A DNA stretch of 64,000 bases from Streptomyces morookaense (GTDB lineage Bacteria > Actinomycetota > Actinomycetes > Streptomycetales > Streptomycetaceae): NCBI RefSeq assembly GCF_013030945.1, contig NZ_JABBXF010000066.1, positions 1 to 64,000 on the forward strand, in the 5' to 3' direction. Below the pieces are notes generated by a model that ran no database searches, had not been told where the DNA came from, and saw only the letters and a program-made list of their open reading frames with translations. The translations under genes and the position numbers were made by a program. Each line of letters starts with the position of its first letter. Position 1 is the stretch's first letter. This document shows, one piece after another, positions 1 to 8,532 of the stretch.

Positions 1-742
1 CCTCCGGCCCGGCGAGGACGAAGTCGTTCTTCGTCAGCTCCGCGCGGAGTCGCTGCTCGGCCACGTCGGCATAGTGCGAGGACAACTCGACGCCCACGAA
101 TCGACGTCCCTCGCGGAGGGCCGCGATTCCGGTGGAGCCGCTCCTCGTGAACGGGTCCAGGACGACTCCTCCTTCGGGGCAGATCTGTACGAGCTGCTGC
201 ATGATCTCGATCGGCTTCTGTGTGATGTACACCCGGTCCTTGCGCGGCTGGGAGGCGATGAAGTGGCCGGGCAGGTACAGGTCCCGATCCTTGGTCAGGC
301 TGCCCTTGACGCCCCAGATGATGAATTCGGCCGACTGCTTGAACCCGCCCTTGCGAGGCCGGCTGGCGGGCTTGATCCACGGAATCGTGCCGCTCCAGGT
401 CCAGCCCGCCATCTGCAGGGCGTCGGACGTGGTCGGCTCCTGGCGCCAGTCGGAGAAGACGAGGGCGACCGAGTGCTCGATGGAGGCCCGGTACGCCTCG
501 GTGAGCAGGGCGGTCAGCCAGCTCCGGTAGCTGCGCTGGTCGCGGTTTTCGCCGGGGAAGTTCTCCAGGTCGTGGGCACTGTTGCTGGTTACGTACTTCG
601 CTCGCGCGGTGCGACCAGTGCGCTCCGAGCTGGTACGTCCGCCGGAGTTGTACGGCGGGTCGGTGATGACGGCGTTGACGCTCTCGTCCGGGAGGGACTT
701 CAACACGGTGAGGGCGTCGCCTCGGTGCAGCGTGTAGCTCAT
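1..742 (-). CDS. DNA methyltransferase, beta-class N6/N4 type (3' end outside window)
   Basis: Only the first 247 codons are visible; the gene runs off the left edge. The start is ATG at 742, preceded by AAAGAGG. The protein opens MSYTLHRGDALTVLKSLP and has the catalytic motif IV DPPY at residues 28-31. The SAM-binding motif (DPFTRSGSTG) comes late, near residues 215-225. That order, catalytic motif before FxG motif, is the beta class of amino-methyltransferases that methylate adenine N6 or cytosine N4. No restriction gene is visible beside it, so it is an orphan as far as the window shows. It sits 0.8 kb from the 3' end of a tRNA-Thr gene, which suggests it belongs to an element integrated there. 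Class is certain; modified base and target are unknown. Confidence 0.88.
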   Translation of the reverse strand, partial: MSYTLHRGDALTVLKSLPDESVNAVITDPPYNSGGRTSSERTGRTARAKYVTSNSAHDLENFPGENRDQRSYRSWLTALLTEAYRASIEHSVALVFSDWRQEPTTSDALQMAGWTWSGTIPWIKPASRPRKGGFKQSAEFIIWGVKGSLTKDRDLYLPGHFIASQPRKDRVYITQKPIEIMQQLVQICPEGGVVLDPFTRSGSTGIAALREGRRFVGVELSSHYADVAEQRLRAELTKNDFVLAGPE

Positions 743-846
743 GTGCGGGGCCTCTTTCAGGGCAAGGCGGAACGGACCGCTCCGGACCAGCAGCGGTCGT
801 TCGAGCGGGGATTGCGCCGGAGGTTAGCCGCGTTTTCCGGCCGCAC

Positions 847-1191
847 CTAACGATCCGAGCCGTGCTCCGCGGTCGGGTCCGAGAGCCGTTTGGTGCGGCC
901 GGAATCCCGGTCTGCTGTCTCGCTATGTCGCCGGGGCAGAGCCTCGCTCCACCCCCGCTGACCTGTGCTTATCCGTGTTGTCTCGCCCAAAAGAGCAGCA
1001 CGGCAGGCCCCTTGGCCGCTCATTCCCCAAGCCGTGAGGAGACCAGGTGGGCGCGCGACCTGATCCAGCACGCCCTGTCGCGTGAGGACGAGCCGCCGCT
1101 CGGCCTCCGCCAAAGCGACTTCGGCCTCGGTGAAGTCGCGCACCGACTGCACCACTCCGTCGAGGATCTCCTGGGGAACCTGCTCACTCAT
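847..1191 (-). CDS. small hypothetical protein
   Basis: A 114-aa reading frame upstream of and co-directional with the methyltransferase. The first 45 residues look genuine: a helical, Ala/Glu/Arg-rich segment (VRDFTEAEVALAEAERR). The C-terminal part is low in structure and may be degenerate. There is no ribosome binding site, but TAGGCT lies six bases before the ATG, which fits leaderless transcription as at three or four other genes here. I recognise no family. It may be a small coiled-coil protein of the integrated element or a decayed gene. Confidence 0.42.
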   Translation of the reverse strand: MSEQVPQEILDGVVQSVRDFTEAEVALAEAERRLVLTRQGVLDQVARPPGLLTAWGMSGQGACRAALLGETTRISTGQRGWSEALPRRHSETADRDSGRTKRLSDPTAEHGSDR

Positions 1192-1373
1192 GCCTGGAGC
1201 CTACGCACCAGGTTTGGAGGAGCACCGTGTCCAACGTCGCGGTACGGCATTGGTCACGTCGACGCGATGCATCCGGTCCAATGCGTTTATGAGAACCCTC
1301 CAAGAGCGCTCGCGAACGCGGTGCCACCAGTGACCGCGGGTGCGCCCCGGGCATCAACCTCTAAGCGCCCCAC

Positions 1374-1437
1374 AGTGGCCACCGGCTTGTCCACCGCTCT
1401 GCACGCTCGCTGCACGCCTGTCCACCGGTTGTCCACC
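1374..1437. repeat. cluster of DnaA-box-like repeats near tRNA-Thr
   Basis: TTGTCCACC at 1387-1395, CTGTCCACC at 1418-1426 and TTGTCCACC at 1429-1437 lie within 51 bp, all on the plus strand. GTGGCCACC at about 1374-1382 may be a weaker copy. Each 9-mer is one or two bases from the Streptomyces DnaA box TTGTCCACA. Alternatively they are arm-type binding sites for an integrase or excisionase beside the attachment site. Confidence 0.5.
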
Positions 1438-1500
1438 AGTAGCGATCACGGCGCCTCATAAGGAAATGATGCGCCACCCTGAATCGATCTTGGAAAGCAT

Positions 1501-1537
1501 AAAGGCCCAGGTCAGACGGGGTCTGGCCTGGGCCTTT
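1501..1537 (-). terminator. terminator after tRNA-Thr
   Basis: A long inverted repeat with AAAGGCCCAG and CTGGGCCTTT at its ends starts six bases after the tRNA 3' end. It ends in a T-run on the minus strand, a typical intrinsic terminator. Confidence 0.8.
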
Positions 1538-1542
1538 CATGA

Positions 1543-1615
1543 GCCGCCTTCGGGATTCGAACCCGAGACCTACGCATTACGAGTGCGTTGCTCTGGCCAA
1601 CTGAGCTAAGGCGGC
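1543..1615 (-). tRNA. tRNA-Thr (anticodon CGT)
   Basis: On the minus strand the sequence folds as a full cloverleaf of 73 nt. The acceptor GCCGCCT pairs with AGGCGGC, the anticodon stem ACGCA pairs with TGCGT, the anticodon loop is CTCGTAA (anticodon CGT, codon ACG), and the T-arm contains TTCGAAT. CCA is not encoded. The 3' end faces the accessory DNA at 1-1540, so it is a plausible attachment site for an integrative element. Confidence 0.97.
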
Positions 1616-1714
1616 GCGCCGTGTCGGCCAGAGGCCGTCATCAGCAACGCGCCCAAGTCTACACAGTCCCGAGGGGTGCTCCGTACACAGTGCCCGGGAG
1701 GGCGTTCCGGCCGG

Positions 1715-3355
1715 TCAGGAGCAGCGGCGGGAGGCGGGGGGCGGGGTGGCGGTGAGGAGGTAGTCGTTCACGGCGGAGTCGATGCACTTGCTGCCGCGGG
1801 TGTAGGCGGTGTGGCCGTCGCCGTCGTAGGTCAGCAGGCGGCCCGAGGACAGCTGGGACGCCAGGGAGCGGGCCCAGGGGTACGGGGTGGCCGGGTCGCG
1901 GGTGGTGCCGACGACGAGGATGGGGGCGGCGCCGCGGGCTGGGATGCGGTGGGGGGTGCCGGTGGCGTGGACGGGCCAGTACGCGCAGCTCAGGGAGCCC
2001 CAGGCGAAGCTCTCGCCGAAGGCGGGAGAGGCCTTCTCGAATTCCGGGAGGGCTCGGCGGACGGCCGAGGGCGCGCGGTAGGCCGGAGGCAGGTCGAGGC
2101 AGTTCACGGCCGAGTTCGCCGCCATGAGGTTGGCGTAGTGGCCGTGCTGGTCGCGCTCGTAGTAGATGTCCGAGAGCTTGAGCAGCAGGGTCCCGTCCCC
2201 GGTCTGGGCGTCCCGCAGGGCCTTGCGCAGCACCGGCCAGGCGGCCTCGTCGTACATGGCGGCGATCACACCCGTGGTGGCCAGGCTCTCGGTGAGCTGC
2301 CGGGGGGTGCCGGTGGCGAGGGGGTGGTGATCGAGGTCACGGAAGAAGCGTTTGAGGGTGTTGCCCGCCTCGGTGGCGTTGTCCGAGCCCAGCGGGCATT
2401 CCTCGTGGGCGGAGCAGTCCTTCGCGAAGGAGGCGAAGGCGGTCTGGAAGCCGGTCGTCTGGTCGCGGTTGACCTGCTCGGCGTCGAGGGAGGGGTCGAG
2501 CGCGCCGTCGAGCACGAGCCGTCCCACGCGGGACGGGTAGAGCCCGGCATACGTCGCACCGAGGAAGGTGCCGTAGGAGGCGCCGATGTAGTGCACCTTC
2601 TCGTCGCCGAGTGCGGCGCGGAAGATGTCCATGTCGCGGGCGGCGTCGACGGTCGAGACGTGCGGGAGGAGCCGGGCCGAGCGGCTCGCGCAGCCGTGGG
2701 CGAACTTCTTGTAGGACGCGACCAGTTGGCGGACCTCGGCGTCGTTGTCCGGGGTCTGGTCGACCTGCGCGTAGGTGTCCATCTCCGCATCGGTCAGGCA
2801 GGAGATCGCCTCGCTGCCGGCCACGCCGCGCGGGTCCATGGCGACGATGTCGTACCGGGCGCGGACGGCGGCGGGGTAGCCGTTGCCCGCGTACTGCTGG
2901 AGGAAGCCGACGGCCGAGCCGCCGGGGCCGCCGGGGTTGACCATCAGCGAGCCGATGCGCTCGCCGGGGCCGGTGGCCCGCTTGCGGGCGACCGCGAGGC
3001 GGACGTCACCGCCGGAGCGCGGCCTTCCGTAATCCAGCGGGGCCTTGAGGGTGGCGCACTCGAAGCCCGCGCCCTTGGCGCCGGTGCATGCGTGCCAGGA
3101 GGGCTTCTGCTCGTAATAGCGCCGCAGGGCCGCGGGCACCCGGGCCGACAGCGGGGCCAGCAGGGGTGCGGCCGCGGGCACGCCCGAGAGAACGGGGCGC
3201 TGCGCACCCGCGGCGGGTTCCGGCGGCAGGCCCGCGGAACGGCCGTCGCCCTCGCCCTGCGGTCTCACCGTCGCCTGGGCCGCGACGCCGGAGATCAGCA
3301 GGGCCGCGGTCGCGAGCAGGGTGCCGGAGGTGCGGAGGAGACGGCTGGTGTCCAT
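1715..3355 (-). CDS. secreted alpha/beta hydrolase, tripeptidyl aminopeptidase (TAP-like) family
   Basis: A 546-aa exported serine peptidase of the Streptomyces mycelium-associated SlpD/SlpE/Tap type, which releases short peptides from protein N-termini outside the cell. The start is ATG at 3355, with GAGGGA just upstream; longer frames begin in the promoter. Residues 1-26 form a signal peptide (MDTSRLLRT, then a hydrophobic stretch). The alpha/beta hydrolase fold has the oxyanion motif NPGGPGGS and the nucleophile elbow GASYG. The C-terminal TAP-like domain carries the Asp (GTTRDPATP) and the catalytic His (GDGHTAY). It is the last gene of the minus-strand run after holB. Its upstream region has direct repeats and a dyad (3394-3458). 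Family is firm; the exact substrate is inferred. Confidence 0.92.
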   Translation of the reverse strand: MDTSRLLRTSGTLLATAALLISGVAAQATVRPQGEGDGRSAGLPPEPAAGAQRPVLSGVPAAAPLLAPLSARVPAALRRYYEQKPSWHACTGAKGAGFECATLKAPLDYGRPRSGGDVRLAVARKRATGPGERIGSLMVNPGGPGGSAVGFLQQYAGNGYPAAVRARYDIVAMDPRGVAGSEAISCLTDAEMDTYAQVDQTPDNDAEVRQLVASYKKFAHGCASRSARLLPHVSTVDAARDMDIFRAALGDEKVHYIGASYGTFLGATYAGLYPSRVGRLVLDGALDPSLDAEQVNRDQTTGFQTAFASFAKDCSAHEECPLGSDNATEAGNTLKRFFRDLDHHPLATGTPRQLTESLATTGVIAAMYDEAAWPVLRKALRDAQTGDGTLLLKLSDIYYERDQHGHYANLMAANSAVNCLDLPPAYRAPSAVRRALPEFEKASPAFGESFAWGSLSCAYWPVHATGTPHRIPARGAAPILVVGTTRDPATPYPWARSLASQLSSGRLLTYDGDGHTAYTRGSKCIDSAVNDYLLTATPPPASRRCS

Positions 3356-3393
3356 CGGCTGGTCCCTCTGTGTGGAGACAGGTGGGCATAAGG

Positions 3394-3458
3394 CATACGT
3401 AGGACATGCGGACATGCGTAGGACTACGCGCGCATACGGAGCGTATCCGGACGGATAC
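3394..3458. promoter_or_regulatory. direct repeats and dyad upstream of the TAP-like peptidase
   Basis: CATACGTAGGAC at 3394-3405 and CATGCGTAGGAC at 3413-3424 are 19 bp apart. A perfect dyad follows: GTATCC, four bases, GGATAC at 3443-3458. All lie 40-105 bp upstream of the peptidase start and could be operator sites. No regulator can be named. Confidence 0.4.
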
Positions 3459-3571
3459 CGGAGTTGGCCAGCCTTGCAGCTCACTCGGCCTCATACGAGT
3501 GAGGAATCACCCAACCTGCGGTGTGCCCAGTCCTCCTCGTACTACTCACCCTCCCCGGCGGGCACCGGAGA

Positions 3572-4780
3572 TCAGCCGGCCCGCAGCGCCACCGTCATCG
3601 CCTCGACCGCCAGCAGCGGGGCCACGTTCCGGTCGAGCGCGCGGCGGCAGTCCATGATCGCCTCGATGCGGCGCAGCGTCCGCTCCGGCCCCGAGGCGCG
3701 GGCGATCCGCTCCAGGGCGTCGCGCGCCTCGGTGTTGGCGAGCTCCGAGCGCGAACCCAGCTGTATCGCAAGGACGTCGCGGTAGAAGCCGGTCAGGTCG
3801 GTGAGGGCGAGGTCCAGGCTGTCGCGCTGGGTGCGCGTCGCGCGGCGCTTCTGACGGTCCTGCAGATCCTTCATCGCTCCCGCGGTGCCGCGCGGGAGAC
3901 GGCCGCCGGTGCCGGCCGCGGCGCCGAGCGCGGCGCGCAGCTCCTCGGTCTCCTTCGTGTCGACCTCCTCGGCCACCTGCTTGGCGTCCTCGGCCGCCGC
4001 GTCGATCAGCTCCTGCGCCGCCTTGAGGCAGCCGCCCATGTCGTCGACGCGGAGCGGCAGCCGGAGCACGGCCTCGCGGCGGGCGCGGGCGCGCTCGTCG
4101 GTGGCCAGGCGGCGGGCCCGGCCGATGTGCCCCTGCGTGGCGCGGGCCGCCTGGGCGGCGAGCGCGGGGTCGATGCCGTCGCGGCGTACCAGGAGGTCGG
4201 CGACCGCCGCCACGGGCGGCGTGCGCAGCGTGAGGGAACGGCAGCGGGAGCGGATCGTCGGCAGAACGTCCTCCAGGGACGGGGCGCAGAGCAGCCACAC
4301 CGTCCGCGGCGCGGGCTCCTCCACGGCCTTCAGCAGGACGTTGCCCGCGCCCTCGGTGAGCCGGTCGGCGTCCTCCAGCACGATCACCTGCCAGCGGCCT
4401 CCGGCCGGCGACAGCTGGGCGCGGCGCACGAGGTCGCGCGTCTCCTTGACGCCGATGGACAGCTGGTCCGTACGAACGACCTCGACATCGGCGTGCGTCC
4501 CCACAAGAGTGGTGTGGCAGCCCTCGCAGAAACCGCAGCCCGGCGCGCCGCCCAGCGCGCGGTCCGGGCTGACGCACTGCAGCGCGGCCGCGAACGCGCG
4601 GGCGGCGGTGGCCCGCCCGGAACCGGGCGGGCCCGTGAACAGCCACGCGTGCGTCATCTTCGAGGCGGCCGGTGGGGGCGCCCCCACCTCCGCCGTGACC
4701 AGCGCGTCCGCATCGCGCGCAGCAGCGGCGAGCTGCTCCGTCACCCGGTCCTGGCCGACCAGGTCGTCCCACACCGCCAT
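3572..4780 (-). CDS. holB: DNA polymerase III subunit delta'
   Basis: Clamp-loader subunit delta' (402 aa) of the replicative polymerase; with tau/gamma and delta it loads the sliding clamp. The ATG at 4780 gives the usual N-terminus MAVWDDLVGQDRV. A P-loop, GPPGSGRA, lies near residues 50-57. A zinc module follows, with Cys at about 69 and CGFCEGC at 82-88. The AAA+ core continues to about residue 230 and the C-terminal collar domain fills the rest. The gene lies 83 bp after tmk in the same direction and probably shares its transcript. Confidence 0.95.
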   Translation of the reverse strand: MAVWDDLVGQDRVTEQLAAAARDADALVTAEVGAPPPAASKMTHAWLFTGPPGSGRATAARAFAAALQCVSPDRALGGAPGCGFCEGCHTTLVGTHADVEVVRTDQLSIGVKETRDLVRRAQLSPAGGRWQVIVLEDADRLTEGAGNVLLKAVEEPAPRTVWLLCAPSLEDVLPTIRSRCRSLTLRTPPVAAVADLLVRRDGIDPALAAQAARATQGHIGRARRLATDERARARREAVLRLPLRVDDMGGCLKAAQELIDAAAEDAKQVAEEVDTKETEELRAALGAAAGTGGRLPRGTAGAMKDLQDRQKRRATRTQRDSLDLALTDLTGFYRDVLAIQLGSRSELANTEARDALERIARASGPERTLRRIEAIMDCRRALDRNVAPLLAVEAMTVALRAG

Positions 4781-4863
4781 GGCTTCCTCCGCGCTGTCGT
4801 CCTGCGGCTTCCCATTGTGGGACACGGCACTGACAACGCGGGGTCGCCGCCCGTCACCCGGCG

Positions 4864-7800
4864 TCAGCGACGGCCGCGGCGGCGCCCGTCCTCGTCCTTC
4901 TCGTCCCGCGGGCCGAGCAGGTCGTCCGCGAGGGAACGGCCGTCCGCCCACTCCGGGCGGCGGCGCGACGGACGGCCGGACTGCTGCCCGTCCGCGTCGA
5001 CCGGCGGCAGCTCGCGCGTGCGCTCGCTGTCCGGGTCCGCGGCCGGGGCGGCCGGCTCGCGCCGCTCCTCGTCCTCCGGCCGGAACAGCCAGGACGGCAC
5101 GCGGTCGGCCGGGTCCTCCGGCCGCTCGGGCGCCTTCCGGGGGGCGGGCGCCTCGGCAGGCGCCTGCTGCTGCATGCCCCAGGTGACACGCTGCTGCTGC
5201 ACCGGCTGGGCGACCACGGGACGCACCGGCGGCAGCACGGCGGTCTCGTCCTCGGCACCCGTACCAGCGGAGAGCGCGGTGTTCGGGTCGTGCTTGTGCA
5301 CGACGGGCGCCTGTCCGGCCCCGGCCTCGCCCGGCCCGGCCGGGGCGGGCGTCTCGACGGTGGGCGCGTCGCCCGTCGTGGGAAGCACGCGCGTCTCGTC
5401 ACCCGTCTTGGGGAGCACACGCGTCTCCTCCGCGTCGGGAGCCGCGGCCTGGGTCTCCACGGTGGGCGCGTCGGCGGCACCGCCCGGCGCCGGCGTCTCG
5501 ACGGTCACCTCGTCCCCGGAGGGCACGCGCAGCTGCCGCGTCGCATCCGCATCGTGGGCGTCGGGCGCGTCATGCACGTCGTGTGCATCGAATGCATCCG
5601 ATGCATCGCGAGCACCGCGCGCCTCGCGCCCATCACGCGCCCCGTTCACAACCGGCGCCCGCGTCACCACAGTCGGCGCCTCCGGCGCCTCGGGCGCATC
5701 GCCCACCGGCACGTCCGCGACGACAGCCGGCCCCGCCTCCGCCGCGAGCCGCGCGCGCTCCGCGCGGAGCAGCGCCTCCTCGGCCCTGCGCTGCTTCTCC
5801 AGGCGGCGTTCCTCGGCCTCGGCGCGCAGCCTGGCCTCCTCCGCCGCCTGCTTGCGCAGGCGCTCCTGCTCCGCGGCGTGGGCGCGCTCCTCCGCCTCGC
5901 GGCGCCTGCGCTCCTCCTCCGCCTTGCGGGCGGCCTCCGCGGCCAGGCGCTCGGCCTCGCGCCGCTCCGCCTCCTCGCGCTCGCGGCGCTGCCGCTCCTC
6001 CGCCTCGGCACGCTCCTTGGCGAGCTGCGCCTGGCGCTCGCGCTCCAGCCGCTCCTCCTCGGCCTTGCGGGCGGCTTCCTCCGCCTTGCGGCGGGCCTCC
6101 TCCTCGGCCTTGCGCCGCGCCTCTTCCTCGGCCGCCCTCCGTGCCTCCGCCTGGGCCCTGATCTCGGCCTCGGAGAGCGGGAGCAGCTGGTCGAGCCGGT
6201 GCCGGACGACCGTGGAGACGGCCTCCGGCTCCTGGCCCGCGTCCACGACGAGGTAGCGCGCGGGATCGGCGGCGGCCAGGGTCAGGAACCCGGTCCGGAC
6301 GCGCTGGTGGAACTCGGCCGGCTCGGACTCGAGCCGGTCGGGCGCCTCGGTGAAACGTTCGCGCGCGGTCTCGGGCGAGACGTCGAGCAGCACCGTCAGG
6401 TGCGGAACGAGGCCGTCCGTGGCCCAGCGCGAGATCCGGGCGATCTCGGTGGGCGCGAGGTCGCGCCCGGCGCCCTGGTACGCCACCGACGAGTCGATGT
6501 AGCGGTCGGAGATGACGACCGCGCCGCGCTCCAGCGCCGGGCGGACGACGGAGGCGACGTGCTCGGCGCGGTCGGCCGCGTACAGCAGGGCCTCGGCCCG
6601 GTCGGACAGACCGGCCGACGCGACGTCGAGCAGGATCGCCCGCAGCCGCTTGCCGACGGCCGTCGCACCCGGCTCGCGCGTGACGACGACCTCGTGGCCC
6701 TTGGCGCGGATCCAGTCCGCGACGGCCTGGACCTGGGTGGACTTGCCGGCGCCGTCACCGCCCTCGAAGGCGATGAAGAAGCCGGTCTTCGACGGGGCCT
6801 GCTCGGGGTCGCCGCCGCGCAGCACCTCCATCAGGTCCCGGCGGAACGGTACGCCGTGCCGGTCGTCGGTCTTGCCGAGGACGACGGCGGCGACCGGCAG
6901 CAGCAGGGCGCCCACGAGCATCAGGGTGAACGCCGCGCCGCCGTGCGCGAACACGAAGCTGCCGCGCTCGATGCGGTGCGGCCCGATGACGGCGGCCAGC
7001 AGCGGCGCCGCGACCGCGCCCACGGCGACGGCCACGCGGACGACCGCGTGCAGGTGCTCGGTCGTCCGGGCCCGGCGGTCCTCCTCGGTCTCCTGGTCGA
7101 GCTGGGCGTGCCCGGTGTTCGCGACGATGCCCGCGCAGAACCCCGCGAACAGCAGGAGCAGCAGCACGGTCGTCGGGTCCGGCACCAGGCCGGCCGCCAG
7201 CAGCGCCACGCCCATCAGGGCCAGCGCGAGCACGAGCAGCCTGCGCCGGGAGAAGCCGGGCAGGATGCGCCGCGCGGAGCGGATGCCGAGGACGGGCCCG
7301 CCGCCGAGCGCGAGGACGAGCAGCCCGAAGCCCACCGGGCCGCCGCCGAGGTCGGCCGCCTGGAGCGCGGCGACACCGACGGCCGCGGCCACCGCTCCCG
7401 CGATGGCCGCGCAGGCCAGCACGAGCACGGGCACCGCCCCGGTGCGGCCCGTGTCGGCGCTCTGGCCGGGGGCCCTGCGGGGCCGGCGCAGCCCCTCCAG
7501 CGGGGAGTGCGCGCGGACGCCCTGCGCATGGGGCAGTTCGAGGAAGTACAGGATGCCCGCGGAGGCCCCGAAGAGCCCGGCCGCGAGGTAGCAGGCGAGG
7601 GCGGACTGGTGCAGGTGGAACCAGTCGATGCCGGAGCCGAGCAGGTTCCCGAAGAGTGTGACGGCGACGAGCGCGGCCGCGGCGACGGGCAGCGCGAGGA
7701 AGGTCGTACGGAGCGACAGCCGGCGCAGCGCGTCGAGGTGGTCCGGCAGCGGGCGGACGGCGGCGCCCTCGGGCGGCGGCATGGGGAGCAGCGCGGGGGC

Positions 7801-8307
7801 CGCACCGTCCTTGGCCACGGTCCACACCCGTTCGGCGAGGCCGATCACGAAGGCGGTGGCCAGCAGCCAGGCGAGCGCCCGGTCGCCGGCCCAGTCGATC
7901 CAGGTGGGCGCGGCGGCGAGCAGCGCGAGCCGTACCCCGTCGGCGCCGATCATGGTCCAGCGGCGGTCGAGCGGACCGTCCGGTGCCAGCAGCGAGGACA
8001 GCGGCCCGAGCAGGACGGCACCGGCGAGCAGCGTCGCGAGCAGCCGCGCACCGACGACGGCGGCAATGGCGAGCGCGGCACCGCGGTAGCCGCCGCCCAG
8101 CGCGCCCGTCTCGACGGCCGCCTGGAGCGACAGCAGCATGAGCACCAGGACGGCAAGGGCGTCTCCGGCGCTGCCCGCGGACTGGGCGGACCACAGCTTC
8201 CTGAGTGCGGGAACGCGCAGCAGGGATCGCAGGGCACGCTCGCGGGAGTCCTCGGCCAACGCCCGGGATGCGGGGTCGACCTCTGTTGGCTGCTCGGCTC
8301 GCGTCAT
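4864..8307 (-). CDS. tmk: MFS-like membrane domain fused to thymidylate kinase, with long charged tail
   Basis: 1147 aa, about five times an ordinary dTMP kinase. Residues 1 to about 500 form an MFS-like block of 10-12 hydrophobic segments. Residues about 508-715 are a complete thymidylate kinase: Walker A EGGDGAGKST, the DR motif SDRYIDSS, and REPG. Residues about 715-870 are an uninterrupted Glu/Arg/Ala coiled coil. The last 280 residues are disordered and rich in Pro, Asp and Thr, with repeats around TVETPAP and ETRVLP. It makes dTDP from dTMP; the membrane half presumably anchors it, and transport is unproven. This architecture is, to my knowledge, usual in Streptomyces. The gene lies between topA and holB on the minus strand, with a 12-bp tandem repeat upstream. 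Confidence 0.93.
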   Translation of the reverse strand: MTRAEQPTEVDPASRALAEDSRERALRSLLRVPALRKLWSAQSAGSAGDALAVLVLMLLSLQAAVETGALGGGYRGAALAIAAVVGARLLATLLAGAVLLGPLSSLLAPDGPLDRRWTMIGADGVRLALLAAAPTWIDWAGDRALAWLLATAFVIGLAERVWTVAKDGAAPALLPMPPPEGAAVRPLPDHLDALRRLSLRTTFLALPVAAAALVAVTLFGNLLGSGIDWFHLHQSALACYLAAGLFGASAGILYFLELPHAQGVRAHSPLEGLRRPRRAPGQSADTGRTGAVPVLVLACAAIAGAVAAAVGVAALQAADLGGGPVGFGLLVLALGGGPVLGIRSARRILPGFSRRRLLVLALALMGVALLAAGLVPDPTTVLLLLLFAGFCAGIVANTGHAQLDQETEEDRRARTTEHLHAVVRVAVAVGAVAAPLLAAVIGPHRIERGSFVFAHGGAAFTLMLVGALLLPVAAVVLGKTDDRHGVPFRRDLMEVLRGGDPEQAPSKTGFFIAFEGGDGAGKSTQVQAVADWIRAKGHEVVVTREPGATAVGKRLRAILLDVASAGLSDRAEALLYAADRAEHVASVVRPALERGAVVISDRYIDSSVAYQGAGRDLAPTEIARISRWATDGLVPHLTVLLDVSPETARERFTEAPDRLESEPAEFHQRVRTGFLTLAAADPARYLVVDAGQEPEAVSTVVRHRLDQLLPLSEAEIRAQAEARRAAEEEARRKAEEEARRKAEEAARKAEEERLERERQAQLAKERAEAEERQRREREEAERREAERLAAEAARKAEEERRRREAEERAHAAEQERLRKQAAEEARLRAEAEERRLEKQRRAEEALLRAERARLAAEAGPAVVADVPVGDAPEAPEAPTVVTRAPVVNGARDGREARGARDASDAFDAHDVHDAPDAHDADATRQLRVPSGDEVTVETPAPGGAADAPTVETQAAAPDAEETRVLPKTGDETRVLPTTGDAPTVETPAPAGPGEAGAGQAPVVHKHDPNTALSAGTGAEDETAVLPPVRPVVAQPVQQQRVTWGMQQQAPAEAPAPRKAPERPEDPADRVPSWLFRPEDEERREPAAPAADPDSERTRELPPVDADGQQSGRPSRRRPEWADGRSLADDLLGPRDEKDEDGRRRGRR

Positions 8308-8367
8308 CCTGCCAGCCTATCCGGAGTGCCCGAATCGCCGCCGTCCGCGGACGAACGCCTGAGCGAA

Positions 8368-8485
8368 CATCACACAGGACGTCACACAGGACATTCACAC
8401 AGGACGTCGCACAGAACATCGCCCGGGACGTCACACACAACGCCTCACAGCCGTCACACGGAACGTCTCACAGGCACGTCACACG
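8368..8485. repeat. imperfect 12-bp tandem repeat upstream of tmk
   Basis: About nine head-to-tail copies of a unit close to ACGTCACACAGG fill the gap between topA and tmk. The first units are the most regular; later ones drift (ACGTCTCACAGG, ACGTCACACGC). On the tmk strand the unit reads CCTGTGTGACGT and so repeats TGTGA half-sites. It is a minisatellite in the tmk 5' region; any function is unknown. Confidence 0.75.
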
Positions 8486-8488
8486 CAT

Positions 8489-8522
8489 GAGGGCGGTGAC
8501 CGTCCGACCGGTCACCGCCCTC
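8489..8522 (-). terminator. hairpin after topA
   Basis: GAGGGCGGTGACCG and CGGTCACCGCCCTC form a perfect stem around a six-base loop, ten bases past the topA stop. It probably ends the topA message before the tmk leader. Confidence 0.75.
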
Positions 8523-8532
8523 ACCCGAACCG

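Noticed and set aside
1340..1609. Plus-strand frame ending in FHEPPSGFEPETYAL
   Set aside because: It is the antisense translation of the tRNA-Thr gene and its terminator, a well-known annotation artefact.
8368..8485. CRISPR array
   Set aside because: The 12-bp units are head-to-tail without spacers; it is a minisatellite.
5290..8490. Long plus-strand frame of 1066 codons
   Set aside because: Antisense of the tmk fusion, made open by high GC and the coiled-coil repeats.
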